Shown here piece after piece: positions 1 through 9,016 of a DNA stretch of 64,000 bases. Where the stretch lies: assembly GCF_025997855.1 (NCBI RefSeq), contig NZ_AP026563.1:110001-174000 (forward strand), given 5' to 3'. The notes under the pieces were generated by a model. The model worked only from the letters and a program-made list of their open reading frames with translations. It was not told where the DNA came from and did not search any database. Position numbers and translations under genes: made by a program. This DNA is from Deinococcus aetherius (GTDB lineage: Bacteria; Deinococcota; Deinococci; Deinococcales; Deinococcaceae). The number at the start of each line of letters is the position of its first letter. Within the stretch, counting starts at the first letter, position 1.

Positions 1-324
1 CGTGAGGGCGACCAGACGCTCCGCGCCCTGACCGGCACGCTGAACCTCGACAAGGCGTGGCTCAGCCGCAGTACCGACGACTTGGTGGAACAGGGCTTGC
101 TGGTCAAGACGCCACACCCGGGGGACCGCCGCGCCCTGCTGCTGCGCCTCACCGACGCCGGACACCAGGCCGCGCAGGACCTCGACGCTCAACTCAACCA
201 GCAATCCGCCCGGGTGCTGGCCCGCCTGCCCGAAGAGGACCGGGCCGCCACCCTCCGACTCCTGACGCGCCTGAGCGCCGCGCTTCAGGTCGAACTCGAC
301 GGGGAGGGGGGCTGCGGATGCTGA
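1..324 (+). CDS. MarR-family transcriptional regulator, C-terminal part
   Basis: The gene enters the window from the left and lacks its start. The visible 107 residues hold the end of a winged helix (LDKAWLSRSTDDLVEQGLL, then a wing with PGDRRALLLRLTDAG), which is the MarR signature, followed by the dimerisation helices. The tail ends in GCGC, so cysteines may bind a thiophilic ligand; this is inference. The stop overlaps the next gene's start by 7 bases, so it is the first visible gene of an operon with arsN2 and an MFS transporter. MarR proteins usually repress their own operon; the inducer here is unknown, though arsenicals fit the context. Confidence 0.85.
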   Translation, partial: REGDQTLRALTGTLNLDKAWLSRSTDDLVEQGLLVKTPHPGDRRALLLRLTDAGHQAAQDLDAQLNQQSARVLARLPEEDRAATLRLLTRLSAALQVELDGEGGCGC

Positions 325-1328
325 CCCGAGGAGCAACGCCCACCGATCTCCCCAGGATCGAGGCCCTGCTCACGGCCCTGAGCCTGCCGGTGGCTGGTGT
401 CACTGAGCACCTGGAGGGAGTGCGGGTGGCCAAGAAGGGCGGCTCCCTGCTTGGGGTCGTTGGGCTGGAACAGCACGGCCAGGTGGCCCTGCTGCGCTCG
501 GTGGCCGTCGCGCCGTGGGCACGTGGGCAGGGCGTGGCCGCCCGGCTCGTCGGTGAAGTGCTCGACGAGGCCCGCCGTCTGGAAGTGGAGGCGGTCTACC
601 TGCTCACCACCACCGCCGAGGGCTACTTCCCACGCTTCGGCTTCGTCACGGTGCCCCGCTCGGTCGCCCCCGCCGCCCTGCTCGCCTCACACGAGTTTCA
701 AGACGCCTGCCCGGGGTCCGCCACCCTGATGCGCCTGCCCCTCAAGGAGAACGCCATGACCCAGACCATCCCCGGACTCGCGGACCAGACCTCCACCTCC
801 GCGCTGTTCGATGCCCTGCGCGCCCAGCCCCAGCTCCCCCTCGAATTCCACCTCCACGGCGAGCTGTTGGTCAGTCCCGGCTATCACGTCACCGAGGTCA
901 AGGCCGTCACGATTGAAGCGATGGATTGCGGCGGCCGGGCGGACGCCTGGCGCGAGACGGTGATCCAGCTCAAGGACGGCAGCGCGCGGGAGGCGGGAGA
1001 GGGGTTCATGACCACCCGCAAGTTCCTGGGCATCTACGACCAGGTGGCAAAGAGCGTGCCTGTTCGCGGTGAAGCCGAGGTCCGCTTCGAGTACGGGAAC
1101 AGCGCGACCCCTGCCATGCAGTACCACGTGACGCACGTTGATCCCCAGGGGGAGCGGGTGATCGTTCACCTGCGGACGCCGGGCGTGCAGTGCAAGGCTT
1201 CTGACGCCTGCGGGCAGCCTGCCGTCACAACGGGGCCGGTGGAGACTGAGACTGCGACGTGCTGCGCGCCTACGAGTGGGAGCGGGTGCTGCGGTCCGGC
1301 CACGACCGACCTGATCTCCCTGGGCTGA
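318..1328 (+). CDS. arsN2: ArsN2-type GNAT acetyltransferase fused to a DUF6428 domain
   Basis: Residues 1 to about 145 are a GNAT N-acetyltransferase of the ArsN2 type: acetyl-CoA loop with [11 protein letters not shown], then [16 protein letters not shown] and a terminal SATLMRLPL. Residues about 147-336 match DUF6428, a family typically found in arsenic operons. The C-terminus is cysteine-rich (CKASDAC, then CCAP and GCCGP), suggesting thiol binding of metalloid. The two parts are usually separate genes. Here there is no stop between them, but an AAGGAG precedes an in-frame ATG at 756, exactly where DUF6428 should begin. The stop overlaps the MFS gene. Start 318 is chosen because it follows the MarR gene closely and gives a full GNAT domain. 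A role in detoxifying organoarsenicals is inferred from family. Confidence 0.8.
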   Translation: MLTRGATPTDLPRIEALLTALSLPVAGVTEHLEGVRVAKKGGSLLGVVGLEQHGQVALLRSVAVAPWARGQGVAARLVGEVLDEARRLEVEAVYLLTTTAEGYFPRFGFVTVPRSVAPAALLASHEFQDACPGSATLMRLPLKENAMTQTIPGLADQTSTSALFDALRAQPQLPLEFHLHGELLVSPGYHVTEVKAVTIEAMDCGGRADAWRETVIQLKDGSAREAGEGFMTTRKFLGIYDQVAKSVPVRGEAEVRFEYGNSATPAMQYHVTHVDPQGERVIVHLRTPGVQCKASDACGQPAVTTGPVETETATCCAPTSGSGCCGPATTDLISLG

Positions 1329-2509
1329 TGCCCGAGTCCACGCGCGGCCAGCGTTCCCTGGTGTGGACGCTGGCCGTCCTCACGACGGTTAGCTACGGCG
1401 CCCTGTACTACGCACAGCCCCTCCTCGCGGTCGCCGCCGAGCACGAGCGGGGGTGGACGCGCACTCAGACAGGCCTGGCCTTCACCCTGGCCCTGCTGGT
1501 GACCGCTTTGATCGCCCCGGCGGTGGGCCGCGCCCTCGACGCTCGCGGTGGCCGGGTGCTGGTGGGCGGCGGAGCGGTGCTGGGCGGACTGGCGTTCATG
1601 CTGCTGGCCTGCACCTCCAGCTACCCGGCCTTCGTGCTGGGCTGGCTGCTCGCAGGCGTGGCGATGGCCCTGACCTTCTACGAGGCGGCCTTCACCGTCC
1701 TGGGGCAACAGGTGAGCGGTGCGGCGCGCACCCGGGCCACCCTGACGATCACGCTCGTCGCGGGGCTGGCGAGCACGATCTTCGTGCCGCTCACCACCGC
1801 CCTGCTGTCGGTGGGGGCGCTGCGTGCGGCGCTGCTTGCCCTCGCGGCGCTGCTGGCCGCCGTGGGCCTGCTGGCCTGGCGGGTCCTTCCCCCAGTGGGA
1901 GGGGGTAGACCGGGGACACCTGGCCCGGCCTTTGGCCCGGACCCCGCCTTCGCACGGCTGACGTTGGCCTTCACGCTCGCGCGCATCGTGACCGTGGGGG
2001 TGGGCTTGCAGCTCGCGCCGCTCCTGCTCGCTGCCGGGTACGCTCCCGGGCTCGCGGCGGCCCTCACCGGCCTGCTGGGCCTGGCCGCCCTGCCAGGCCG
2101 GGTGCTGTTCGTCCCGCTGCTCTCCCGGCTGGGCGCCCTGCCCCTGACCCTGGTGCTCTTCGTCGGGCTGGCGATGGGGGCGCTGCTGCTGCATTTCCCG
2201 GCGTCTCTGATGCTCATGGTGGTGGGCATCGTGGTGTTCGGCCTGGCGAGTGGGGCCCTGACCCTGGCCCGGGCTGAGTTGCTGGCGCGGCGGTATGGGG
2301 CCCTGACCTTTGGGGCGGCGAACGGGCAGATGGTGCGGTCGGTGAACCTGGCGCAGGCATTCACGCCGCTGGGGATGGGGATGTTGTTCACCTGGACCGG
2401 AAGCGCCCACGTGTCCCTGCTGCTGCTGGCAGGGTTCGCCCTGGCCGCGGCCGGAGTCCTGCTCACCGCCCGTCGCCTGGGCGCGGGCGGACGCTGGACC
2501 CAGGCTTAG
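1328..2509 (+). CDS. MFS transporter of the arsenic-type operon
   Basis: This 393-residue protein is almost entirely hydrophobic with about twelve predicted membrane helices. It begins STRGQRSLVWTLAVLTTVSY and has MFS loop features such as GRALDARGGRVLVGGG between helices 2 and 3. Its ATG overlaps the stop of the arsN2-DUF6428 gene (TGATG), so translation is probably coupled. Major facilitator proteins in ars operons generally export arsenic compounds; the substrate here is inferred only from neighbours. An upstream in-frame GTG near 1259 would lie inside the preceding gene and is less likely. Confidence 0.85.
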   Translation: MPESTRGQRSLVWTLAVLTTVSYGALYYAQPLLAVAAEHERGWTRTQTGLAFTLALLVTALIAPAVGRALDARGGRVLVGGGAVLGGLAFMLLACTSSYPAFVLGWLLAGVAMALTFYEAAFTVLGQQVSGAARTRATLTITLVAGLASTIFVPLTTALLSVGALRAALLALAALLAAVGLLAWRVLPPVGGGRPGTPGPAFGPDPAFARLTLAFTLARIVTVGVGLQLAPLLLAAGYAPGLAAALTGLLGLAALPGRVLFVPLLSRLGALPLTLVLFVGLAMGALLLHFPASLMLMVVGIVVFGLASGALTLARAELLARRYGALTFGAANGQMVRSVNLAQAFTPLGMGMLFTWTGSAHVSLLLLAGFALAAAGVLLTARRLGAGGRWTQA

Positions 2510-2537
2510 CGTTGGTCTTCGCGCCACTGCTGGCGCG

Positions 2538-2768
2538 ACCGCTATAGACGCTCTGCTCGGCTGCGCCCAGCACGTAGCCGACCACCTGGCCGCCGACCTC
2601 CGCGACGAGACCGGTAGACCCCGCCCCTTCCAGGGAGGGCCGCACCCACAGGTCGGCGAAGAGGGCCGGGTCCGGGAAGGAGCGTTCGGCGCTCCCGCCG
2701 AACACCCCGGTCAGGTACGCCACGCGGCCCAAGGTGTCCTGGTCGGTGAGGGTGGCCGGGCGGAGGCG
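2538..2768 (-). pseudogene. N-terminal fragment of a GNAT acetyltransferase
   Basis: About 77 residues on the minus strand (RLRPATLTDQDTLGRVAYLTG ... GLVAEVGGQVVGYVLGA) match the N-terminal half of a GNAT acetyltransferase, up to the beta strand before the acetyl-CoA motif. The similarity stops where the sequence meets the end of the MFS gene, so the catalytic half is missing. The 540-base gap between the MFS gene and the protease contains only this remnant and the protease promoter. Confidence 0.55.
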
Positions 2769-3018
2769 CGGAGGGTCGGGCGTACGAGAGGGAGAGCGTA
2801 GGGCGAATGGGGATGAGTTCCGCACCCGCTGGGGCGCCTGACCGCGGCGGCACCTCCTCTCCACAGGGCAAGGACCTTCGCAGCGCCCGGGAGCGGGCCC
2901 AGCCGAGATGTTCTGCCGGGCCGCCTCCGGAACCCTCATCAAATCGGTTCGGCGCGGCACCCCGGTTCTTCCCGGTGGGGGCCGCAGCGCCCGTCGGACT
3001 CCACGCCGTTCGGCACGC

Positions 3019-3050
3019 TATACCGGTTCTCAACCTTTTCGGGCGAGGCT
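3019..3050 (+). promoter_or_regulatory. TATACC-type response-regulator promoter of the S8 protease
   Basis: TATACC (3019-3024) and TCAACC (3030-3035) start 11 bases apart, followed by nine bases and a weak -10, GAGGCT (3045-3050). The ATG follows six bases later, so the transcript is predicted to be leaderless. Second half-site and -10 are the weakest of the nine copies in this window. Confidence 0.6.
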
Positions 3051-3056
3051 GAAGGC

Positions 3057-4091
3057 ATGAAGAGCAAGGGTGTCTGGTGGGCCGGGTTGACCGTCACCGT
3101 GTCGGCTGCCCTGGGACTCTGGGGGATCAACCAGGCGGAGGTGCCGTGGAACTTGAACAACGTCCACCTCCCCCCGGCCTCGGGGGTGACGTTCGCGGCG
3201 GCTCACCCCGTGACGGTGGCCATCCTCGACACCGGGATGTCGGAGCAGCCCCTGCTGGACGGGGTTCAGCGGTACGGCTACGACTTCGTGACCAACCCTC
3301 ACAACGCCGGGGACGGCACGGGCCGGGACCCGACCCCCCTCGCGTCCAGGGGCGGGGTGGGGTACCACGGCACCGCGGTCGCCGGCGTCGTCCACAGCGT
3401 CAACCCGCAGGCCCGGCTGGTCCACGTGCGGGTCATCGGGCGCGTGAACTCCGTGTCCCTGCGGGACGCCGTGGACGGCCTGCGCTGGGCGGCTGGGCTG
3501 GACGTGCCGGGCGTGCCCCGCAACCCGTTCCCCGCCCGCGTCATCAACGCGTCGTTCTCCCTGAACCGGGGCCCGCACGCCGGGTGTGTGCCCGCCATGC
3601 AGCGCGCCGTGGACGAGGTCCTGGCGCGCGGCACCGTCGTCGTAACCTCCGCCGGCAACCGCGGCGTCCCGGCGTCCCGCAACACCCCGGCGGGGTGCCG
3701 GGGCGTCCTCACGGTGGCCGCGACCGACGACCGGGGACGGCGCGCCCCCTACTCCAACTGGGGCAAGGCGGTGGCCCTGGCAGCGCCGGGCGGCACGTCG
3801 CAGGAGCGGGTCGACGTGCTGCGCCCGGGGGGCGGCGAGACCGAACTCACCGGGACCAGCTTCGCCGCGCCCCTGGTCGCCGGCGCGGCCAGCCTGCTGC
3901 TCGCCGAGCGGCCCACCCTCAGCCCGGCCGACGTGACCCGCCTGCTGGAGCAGACCGCCCAGCCGTTCGCGGGAGGGCAGTGCGACCGGGTGAACGCGCA
4001 CTCCTGCGGCGCGGGCGTCCTCGATGTCAATGCCGCCGTGCAGGCGGCCGGAAGCTGGCCCGGGCTGGCCTCGTTGGCTTCTCGCCGCTAG
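3057..4091 (+). CDS. Secreted S8 (subtilisin-family) serine protease
   Basis: A 344-residue subtilase. The N-terminal hydrophobic stretch (about residues 6-22) is a signal peptide or anchor. The catalytic triad is visible: Asp58 in VAILDTGM, His104 in GYHGTAVAG and Ser268 in GTSFAAPLVAG, with the oxyanion Asn164 in VINASFS. There is no recognisable inhibitor-type propeptide; only about 30 residues separate the signal from the catalytic core. It should hydrolyse peptides outside the cytoplasm. It is a single gene behind a TATACC-type promoter and is predicted to be translated from a leaderless mRNA, which places it in the envelope-stress set. Confidence 0.9.
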   Translation: MKSKGVWWAGLTVTVSAALGLWGINQAEVPWNLNNVHLPPASGVTFAAAHPVTVAILDTGMSEQPLLDGVQRYGYDFVTNPHNAGDGTGRDPTPLASRGGVGYHGTAVAGVVHSVNPQARLVHVRVIGRVNSVSLRDAVDGLRWAAGLDVPGVPRNPFPARVINASFSLNRGPHAGCVPAMQRAVDEVLARGTVVVTSAGNRGVPASRNTPAGCRGVLTVAATDDRGRRAPYSNWGKAVALAAPGGTSQERVDVLRPGGGETELTGTSFAAPLVAGAASLLLAERPTLSPADVTRLLEQTAQPFAGGQCDRVNAHSCGAGVLDVNAAVQAAGSWPGLASLASRR

Positions 4092-4234
4092 CGAGGTCGC
4101 TGGTCGTGACCTTCACCCCTGGCGGCGGTGCACCTGATGCTCCGGTCAGGGGGGTGGGGTTGCTGCGTCGCTCGGGGCGGCCGTCCTGTCCGTGGTCTCC
4201 CCCGACTCGACCCATGTGGGGTACGGTCAGCCCC

Positions 4235-5152
4235 ATGCGGCGCCCCACCCACGCGAACGCCTTGTCCCTGAAGCCGCGAGGAGCGGCCTTGAGGCGGGTC
4301 CTTTCCCTGACCCTGTTGACGCTCGCCGCGCTCCTGACAGCCTGCATGTCTCCCCGGGCCGATAGCGGCCCCGGACCGGCACGGCTTAGCCTGACCGTAG
4401 CCAAAGGGTGGACGGTGGAAGCGGACGGACGGGCCACCCGGGCCGTCCCCGACCCCCAGGGGGCGGCCCAACTCGTCGTGCCGGGGCGTTGCCGGAAGGC
4501 GAGCTGCCCGCTGGTGATCGTCTCGCACGGCCGGGGCGGGCAGGCGCTGGACGGCATCACCCACCCGCCCTTCGACACCCTGGTGGACGCCGTCGACGCG
4601 CAGGGGTACGTGCTGCTGCTGAGCAACGACGGCGGTCGGGAGACCTGGGGCAGCCCCGGCGCGCTGACGTACATCCGCCGGGTGTACCGGGCGGCGCAGC
4701 CACATTTCCAGGGCGACGGCCGGGTCTACACCCTCGGCATCTCGATGGGCGGTCTGCCCGCCACCCTCACGGCTTACCGGCAGACGCTGGGCGTGAAGGT
4801 CCGGGCCACCGCCCTCGTCGCGGGCCGGGTCAACCTGAGCGACGCGGTGCGCACCTCAGCCAGGCGCGCGGCCAGCATCCGGCGGGCGTACGGCGCGGTC
4901 AGCCTGGCGGGGCACGACCCCGTGAACGACTTCGCCACCTTCCGGGGTCGCCGGACGCCGCTCCTGACCGTCGTCAGCCCGCAGGACACGGCGGTGAGGA
5001 GCGCCGCCAACGGGGTGCGGCTGGCTCATCTGGCCCGCGCCGCGGGCGCCGACGTCCGGGTGATCCAGGTGCAGGGACCGCATCTGTCGCGGGGGTACAT
5101 GAACGCGGACATCGGGCGTCAGATCGCCTTGTTCTTCAAGGCCCACCCCTGA
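4235..5152 (+). CDS. Lipoprotein alpha/beta-hydrolase
   Basis: A 305-residue protein with a basic N-terminus, a hydrophobic segment and a lipobox ending LAALLTAC, so it should be a lipoprotein. The rest is an alpha/beta-hydrolase: oxyanion loop IVSHGRGG, nucleophile elbow GISMGG (Ser), acid candidate SPQDTA and His in QGPHLSRG. Substrate unknown; a dienelactone-hydrolase or esterase-like activity is plausible. TACGGT lies seven bases before the ATG, which suits a near-leaderless transcript. An alternative ATG is at 4214. It lies downstream of the S8 protease but 143 bases separate them. Confidence 0.8.
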   Translation: MRRPTHANALSLKPRGAALRRVLSLTLLTLAALLTACMSPRADSGPGPARLSLTVAKGWTVEADGRATRAVPDPQGAAQLVVPGRCRKASCPLVIVSHGRGGQALDGITHPPFDTLVDAVDAQGYVLLLSNDGGRETWGSPGALTYIRRVYRAAQPHFQGDGRVYTLGISMGGLPATLTAYRQTLGVKVRATALVAGRVNLSDAVRTSARRAASIRRAYGAVSLAGHDPVNDFATFRGRRTPLLTVVSPQDTAVRSAANGVRLAHLARAAGADVRVIQVQGPHLSRGYMNADIGRQIALFFKAHP

Positions 5153-5367
5153 TCCGTCAGGGCGGGCGGCCCACCTGAATCTCCGGCCCGCGTCTGACAG
5201 CCGGTGGGCTGGCCCCGCCCCCCTCGGTGGCCCCGTGGGGTTCCGCCGGATGCACGGGGGACCCCCCGGTGCGCACCACCGGGGCGGTGACGATGCCGCT
5301 CACCCTCACGGCCAGGAGGGCACGGCGGAAAGAACTCTTCCCTTCGTCCGCCCCTGGCAGGGGGCCC

Positions 5368-6201
5368 TCAGGGGAGGTGAAAGTGGGCGAGCCGCGCGGC
5401 GAGGACGCGGCGGGGGCCGGTCAGCTCCAGCCGCAGGACGCCCACGGCGACCGCTGCGCCCAGGCACGGCCCGACGAAGTACACCCACTGTGCCTGCCAT
5501 ACGCCTGCGACGACGGCGGGCCCGAAACTCCGCGCCGGGTTGGCGCTGGTCCCGGTGAGCGGCGCCTCGACCAGCACGAGGACGCTGAACAGCGCGGGCA
5601 GCGCCAGGGGGGTGAGGTGACAGGTCCGCGCGTGGCTGGCGAGCACGAAGATCAGCTCCACGAGCCCGAACGTCACGCCCGCCTCGGCGAGCACGGCCAT
5701 GACGGGGGACACGGCCGGCCCGGGCACCGTCACCCCGTACTCCACACTGCGTCCCAGCGCGCCCCAGAGACGCAGAGGCAGCGCGCCGAGCACACCCCCC
5801 GCGAGCTGCGCGAGCACGTACCACGCCGCGTCCCGCCCGGCGAGCTGGCCCTCCAGCCAGAAGGCCAGCGTCACCGCCGGGTTGAGGTGCGCCCCGCTGA
5901 CCTTGCCCACCGGGGACAGCGCGAGCAGCGCCCCCACCGACCCGAAGAGGGCGCCGGTCAGAAACCGCCGTTCACCCACCCCCGGCAGCCACGCGGCGAC
6001 CGGGCTGGCCGTCCCGAACATCACGATCACGATGGACAGCCCCACCCCCACCAGCAGCGCCGTGCCGACGAGTTCGGCGAGGTACAGCCGGGGGTGCCAG
6101 CGGCCCGGCGGGAAGGGCGCCCCGTGCAGCGGGCGGTCGGGGGAAGGCGCCACGTCAGGCGTTCTTGCCGGGTCGGCGACCGCGAGCTTGGCCGGGTCCA
6201 T
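5368..6201 (-). CDS. Aquaporin / MIP-family channel
   Basis: A 277-residue membrane protein with both NPA boxes of the major intrinsic protein family, in SGAHLNPAVTLAF and GTSANPARSFGP, and six predicted helices. It should conduct water or small neutral solutes across the inner membrane. The second NPA is followed by Arg, as in typical family members. Start 6201 has a GGAGA Shine-Dalgarno; the reading frame upstream is open but lacks coding character. It is the last gene of the minus-strand run that starts with the molybdopterin oxidoreductase, 92 bases after the SDR gene. Confidence 0.9.
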   Translation of the reverse strand: MDPAKLAVADPARTPDVAPSPDRPLHGAPFPPGRWHPRLYLAELVGTALLVGVGLSIVIVMFGTASPVAAWLPGVGERRFLTGALFGSVGALLALSPVGKVSGAHLNPAVTLAFWLEGQLAGRDAAWYVLAQLAGGVLGALPLRLWGALGRSVEYGVTVPGPAVSPVMAVLAEAGVTFGLVELIFVLASHARTCHLTPLALPALFSVLVLVEAPLTGTSANPARSFGPAVVAGVWQAQWVYFVGPCLGAAVAVGVLRLELTGPRRVLAARLAHFHLP

Positions 6202-6293
6202 CCTGTCTCCCTTCCCCTGCGGGGACTCGTAACGTGTCTTGCACGGGCCTGGAAAGGGGAGTCCTCGGGCCCTTCCGGCCCCGCCGTCCTCCC

Positions 6294-7034
6294 TCAGAGG
6301 TGGTCGAGCCGTCCGCCGTCCACGACGAGCCCGGTGCCCTGGATGAAGGCAGCGTCCTCCGAGGCGAGAAAGGCGATGGCCGCCGCGAGGTCCTGGGCCT
6401 TGCCCACGTCGGCGGGGTTGATCTTCTCCACGCCGCTTTTCACGTTGGGGTTGTCCCACAGCATGGGGGTGTCCACCGCGCCCGGCAGCACCGCGTTCAC
6501 CCGCAGGCCGCGCGGTCTGCCCTCGATGGCCGCCGAGCGGGTCAGGGACAAGAGGGCCGCCTTCGCCGCCGCGTAGGGGGCCACCAGCGGCTCGGTCTCG
6601 CGGGCGTGGATGCTGGAGACGTTGACGATGCTCCCGCCCGGCTTCATGTGCAAGAAGCCCTGCTGGATGAAGAGGAACGCCCCGAGCAGGTCCACCGCCA
6701 GCACCCGGTTCCAGTCGTCCACGGTGAGGTCGGTCAGGGGCTTGAAGGTCATCAGGCCCGCGTTGTTCACGATCACGTCGAGGGAGCCGAACCTGCCGAG
6801 CGCCTGGCCCACGCAGCCCTGCACCTGATCGGGTTTCGACACGTCGCAGGCGACGCCGAGGACATCGGGGGCACCCTGCGCCTTCAGCCCCTCCGCCGCC
6901 TGCTGCGCCTGGTCGCCGTGCAGGTCGGCGATGACGACGCGGGCGCCCTCCTGCGCGAAATGGGTGGCGGTGGCGAGGCCGATGCCGCTCGCGGCCCCGG
7001 TGACGATGACGGTCTTGTTCTCGAACCGGCTCAT
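6294..7034 (-). CDS. SDR-family NAD(P)-dependent oxidoreductase
   Basis: A classical short-chain dehydrogenase of 246 residues. It has the cofactor motif TGAASGIG, Asp at the end of beta-2 (VIADLHGD, favouring NAD(H)), NNAG, a catalytic Ser in NVSSIHA and the YAAAK motif. The C-terminal GTGLVVDGG is typical. Substrate unknown. Its ATG overlaps the stop of the GH1 gene by four bases (ATGA), so the two are co-translated, suggesting that it acts on a sugar or polyol released by the glycosidase. Confidence 0.9.
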   Translation of the reverse strand: MSRFENKTVIVTGAASGIGLATATHFAQEGARVVIADLHGDQAQQAAEGLKAQGAPDVLGVACDVSKPDQVQGCVGQALGRFGSLDVIVNNAGLMTFKPLTDLTVDDWNRVLAVDLLGAFLFIQQGFLHMKPGGSIVNVSSIHARETEPLVAPYAAAKAALLSLTRSAAIEGRPRGLRVNAVLPGAVDTPMLWDNPNVKSGVEKINPADVGKAQDLAAAIAFLASEDAAFIQGTGLVVDGGRLDHL

Positions 7035-8359
7035 TTTCCGTCTCCTTCGAGGTTGGGGTCGATCAGCTTGGTCGACGCCGCGCGGGAACGGCGTTCGCGC
7101 TCCCGGGCGCCGCTCTCCACCCGACGCAGCACGGGTTCCTGCTGCTGGCTGGGCGGAAAGACCGGCAGGGCGAGGACGACGCTCTGGGTGGGCAGCACAT
7201 CGCGCCACTGGGCGATCAGGTCTCGGTACGCCTGCCCCACCGGGCGGATGTTGCGGTCCAGGTCGTAGAGGCCCAGGGGATTGACGGTGCCGTTGTTCTC
7301 GCGCAGGGCGCTGTCCCAGTCCACCTGGTCGGTCAGCGAGTACCAGGTGAAGCCCACGATGGGCAGGCCGTCGTTGCGCACCCGCAGCACGTTCGCCCAC
7401 TCCTTGCGCAGCCAGCGCACCGCCTCGTCCCCCTGCGGTCCCTGCGCGAGGTTGGTCTCGGTGTGCATCACCGGCAGGCCGTAGCGGGCGTAGTACTGGT
7501 TGGTGATCACCGAGTAGCCGTAGACCTCGCCCGCCCACTCGGTCCTTCCGTCCGGATGTACCAGATGCTCGTTCGTCACGTAGTAGTCGTTGCCCATGAT
7601 GCAGTGGTGTTTGCGGGTCTCGTTCAGGAAGAAGTGGTACTCCTCGCGCGTCATGCCGTGATCCATGAGGTACTCGTACATCTCCGAGCCGACCCGGTGC
7701 CCGTAGTTGAGATCGAGCGACAGGAAGCGGACCTCGTTCATGATCTCGGCGGGGCGGATGGCGGACGGATTCTCGGCGTGGAAGTATTCCGTGGACTCGC
7801 TCTGGATGAAGATGGCGTCGGCGCGCACCTCCAGGATGGCCTGCATGGCGAGCACGTTCGCCCTCACGATGTGCTTCAGGGCCGTCACGAAGGCGGTGTC
7901 CGTGGTCATCTGCTCGTTCCACCAGCCGTACTTGGCCGAGAACAGGGCGCAGATGTACATCTCGTTCACGGGGGTGTAGAGCTGCACCCAGGGGTAACGC
8001 AGGGCGAACGCGCGGGCGTAGCGGGCGAATTGCCCGGGGAAGTCGGGGTTCTGGAAGTTACCGATCCAGTCCGGCACCCCGAAGTGGCACAGGTCGGTGA
8101 TCGGGGTGAGGTCTCGCCGCCGCAACTCGGCGTAGGTCTCGTCCGCGAAGGTCCAGTCGTAGCGGTCGGGGCCGAGCCAGGTTTTATGGATGGGTGGGCC
8201 GTAGCGCAGGTACGGGGTGCCGAGTTCGCGCACGAGGTCGAAGTCCTTCTTCCAGAACTCGTAGTGGCGGCACTTGTCCATCTCGTCCATACGGACCCGG
8301 CCGCCCTGGATGGTGGGGTACGAGTTCTCGATGCCGGTCGCGAACATGAAATAGATCAA
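7031..8359 (-). CDS. Glycoside hydrolase family 1-like protein
   Basis: A 442-residue protein with a TIM-barrel glycosidase pattern: FATGIENSYPTIQ at the start, the acid/base region TPVNEMYI (NE motif) and a nucleophile-type Glu in VMHTETNLAQG. Ordinary GH1 enzymes have TFNEP and ITENG, so this is a divergent branch, and family 1 placement is by resemblance. The start is a TTG at 8359 preceded by GGGAGGT; family-like proteins begin (M)IYFMFATGIENS. An internal ATG at 8347 has no Shine-Dalgarno. TTGA overlaps the stop of a small upstream membrane ORF. It lies in an operon with an SDR, a molybdopterin oxidoreductase and an aquaporin. Confidence 0.75.
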   Translation of the reverse strand: MIYFMFATGIENSYPTIQGGRVRMDEMDKCRHYEFWKKDFDLVRELGTPYLRYGPPIHKTWLGPDRYDWTFADETYAELRRRDLTPITDLCHFGVPDWIGNFQNPDFPGQFARYARAFALRYPWVQLYTPVNEMYICALFSAKYGWWNEQMTTDTAFVTALKHIVRANVLAMQAILEVRADAIFIQSESTEYFHAENPSAIRPAEIMNEVRFLSLDLNYGHRVGSEMYEYLMDHGMTREEYHFFLNETRKHHCIMGNDYYVTNEHLVHPDGRTEWAGEVYGYSVITNQYYARYGLPVMHTETNLAQGPQGDEAVRWLRKEWANVLRVRNDGLPIVGFTWYSLTDQVDWDSALRENNGTVNPLGLYDLDRNIRPVGQAYRDLIAQWRDVLPTQSVVLALPVFPPSQQQEPVLRRVESGARERERRSRAASTKLIDPNLEGDGK

Positions 8360-8502
8360 GGTGGACCTCCCACCTGCCGTCTGAGGAGAAGACGCCGCAG
8401 CACTCCCCCGAGGAGCGCGATCAGCAACACCCCGGCCATCACGGTGACGGAACGTTCCTCGATCTGGGCGGGTTCTTTCTTCCCCGACCAGCGCTGCCTC
8501 AT
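8356..8502 (-). CDS. 48-residue single-span membrane protein
   Basis: This short ORF fills the gap between the ferritin-like gene and the GH1 gene. It starts with a charged segment (RQRWSGKKEPAQIEERS), then one hydrophobic span (VMAGVLLIALLGGVL), then an Arg/Leu-rich stop-transfer tail (RRLLLRR). Its TGA overlaps the GH1 TTG start, which argues for translational coupling and for the ORF being real. The upstream ribosome-binding site is weak (GAGGG about 10 bases away). No family recognised; a small membrane anchor or partner of the neighbouring enzymes is a guess. Confidence 0.5.
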   Translation of the reverse strand: MRQRWSGKKEPAQIEERSVTVMAGVLLIALLGGVLRRLLLRRQVGGPP

Positions 8503-8559
8503 CCGGGATGGACCCTCGGCCGAGGAGTCTTCGCCCTCCTGAATTCGGGTCTGGCATGG

Positions 8560-9015
8560 TCAGGCGACCACCAGGGCTTGCGGCGCGGCCTGCTTGATGC
8601 GCGTCAGAAAGAAGGCGATCTGGCGCTTGGTTTCCCGGCCGCACTCCATGCAGACCCGCTCCAGTTCATCGTCGCGCAGCGCTTGAGCGGCTTGTTCCAG
8701 CACGGTCCAGCAGAGCTGCACCTCGTTCGCCAGCAGCCACAGATCGTGCAGGTCGCGCAGCAGCGCCAGGCTGCCACGGCGCGGCCCGTGGAACAGCGCT
8801 TTTTCCATGTTGGCGGGTTCAGGGCTCTTGCTCTCCCCGTACTTCTGTACCAGGGGCCCCAGATGTTCAAGGTGCTTTTCGGACCACGAGGCGAGGAGCC
8901 GGCACGTCTCCTCGATGTCCGGCTCGTCCCCGTGGTGTTCGGCGACTTTCTTCAGGGCGTCCACCAGGTGCTGCTCGCTCCCGTGGACCAGGCCCAGGTA
9001 GTTTCCGACGTGCAT
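8560..9015 (-). CDS. Helical His/Glu-rich protein, possibly ferritin- or hemerythrin-like
   Basis: 151 residues, mainly helical, with many His, Glu and Asp positions spaced as in four-helix metal-binding bundles (HGSEQHL, KVAEHHGDE, SEKHLEHLG, RDLHDLWLLANEVQ). It also has a CMEC pair near the C-terminus (ERVCMECGRETKRQ). The fold assignment is inference. The ATG at 9015 lies just after the molybdopterin oxidoreductase stop (9017-9019); an ATG at 9024 would overlap it by 8 bases. Position directly after the oxidoreductase suggests a partner such as an electron-transfer or metal-supply protein. Confidence 0.65.
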   Translation of the reverse strand: MHVGNYLGLVHGSEQHLVDALKKVAEHHGDEPDIEETCRLLASWSEKHLEHLGPLVQKYGESKSPEPANMEKALFHGPRRGSLALLRDLHDLWLLANEVQLCWTVLEQAAQALRDDELERVCMECGRETKRQIAFFLTRIKQAAPQALVVA

Positions 9016-9016
9016 G

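Noticed and set aside
1166..2527. A 453-codon minus-strand open frame opposite the MFS gene
   Set aside because: Its product is Gln/Arg/His/Pro rich with no domain, while the plus strand encodes a clear twelve-helix transporter.
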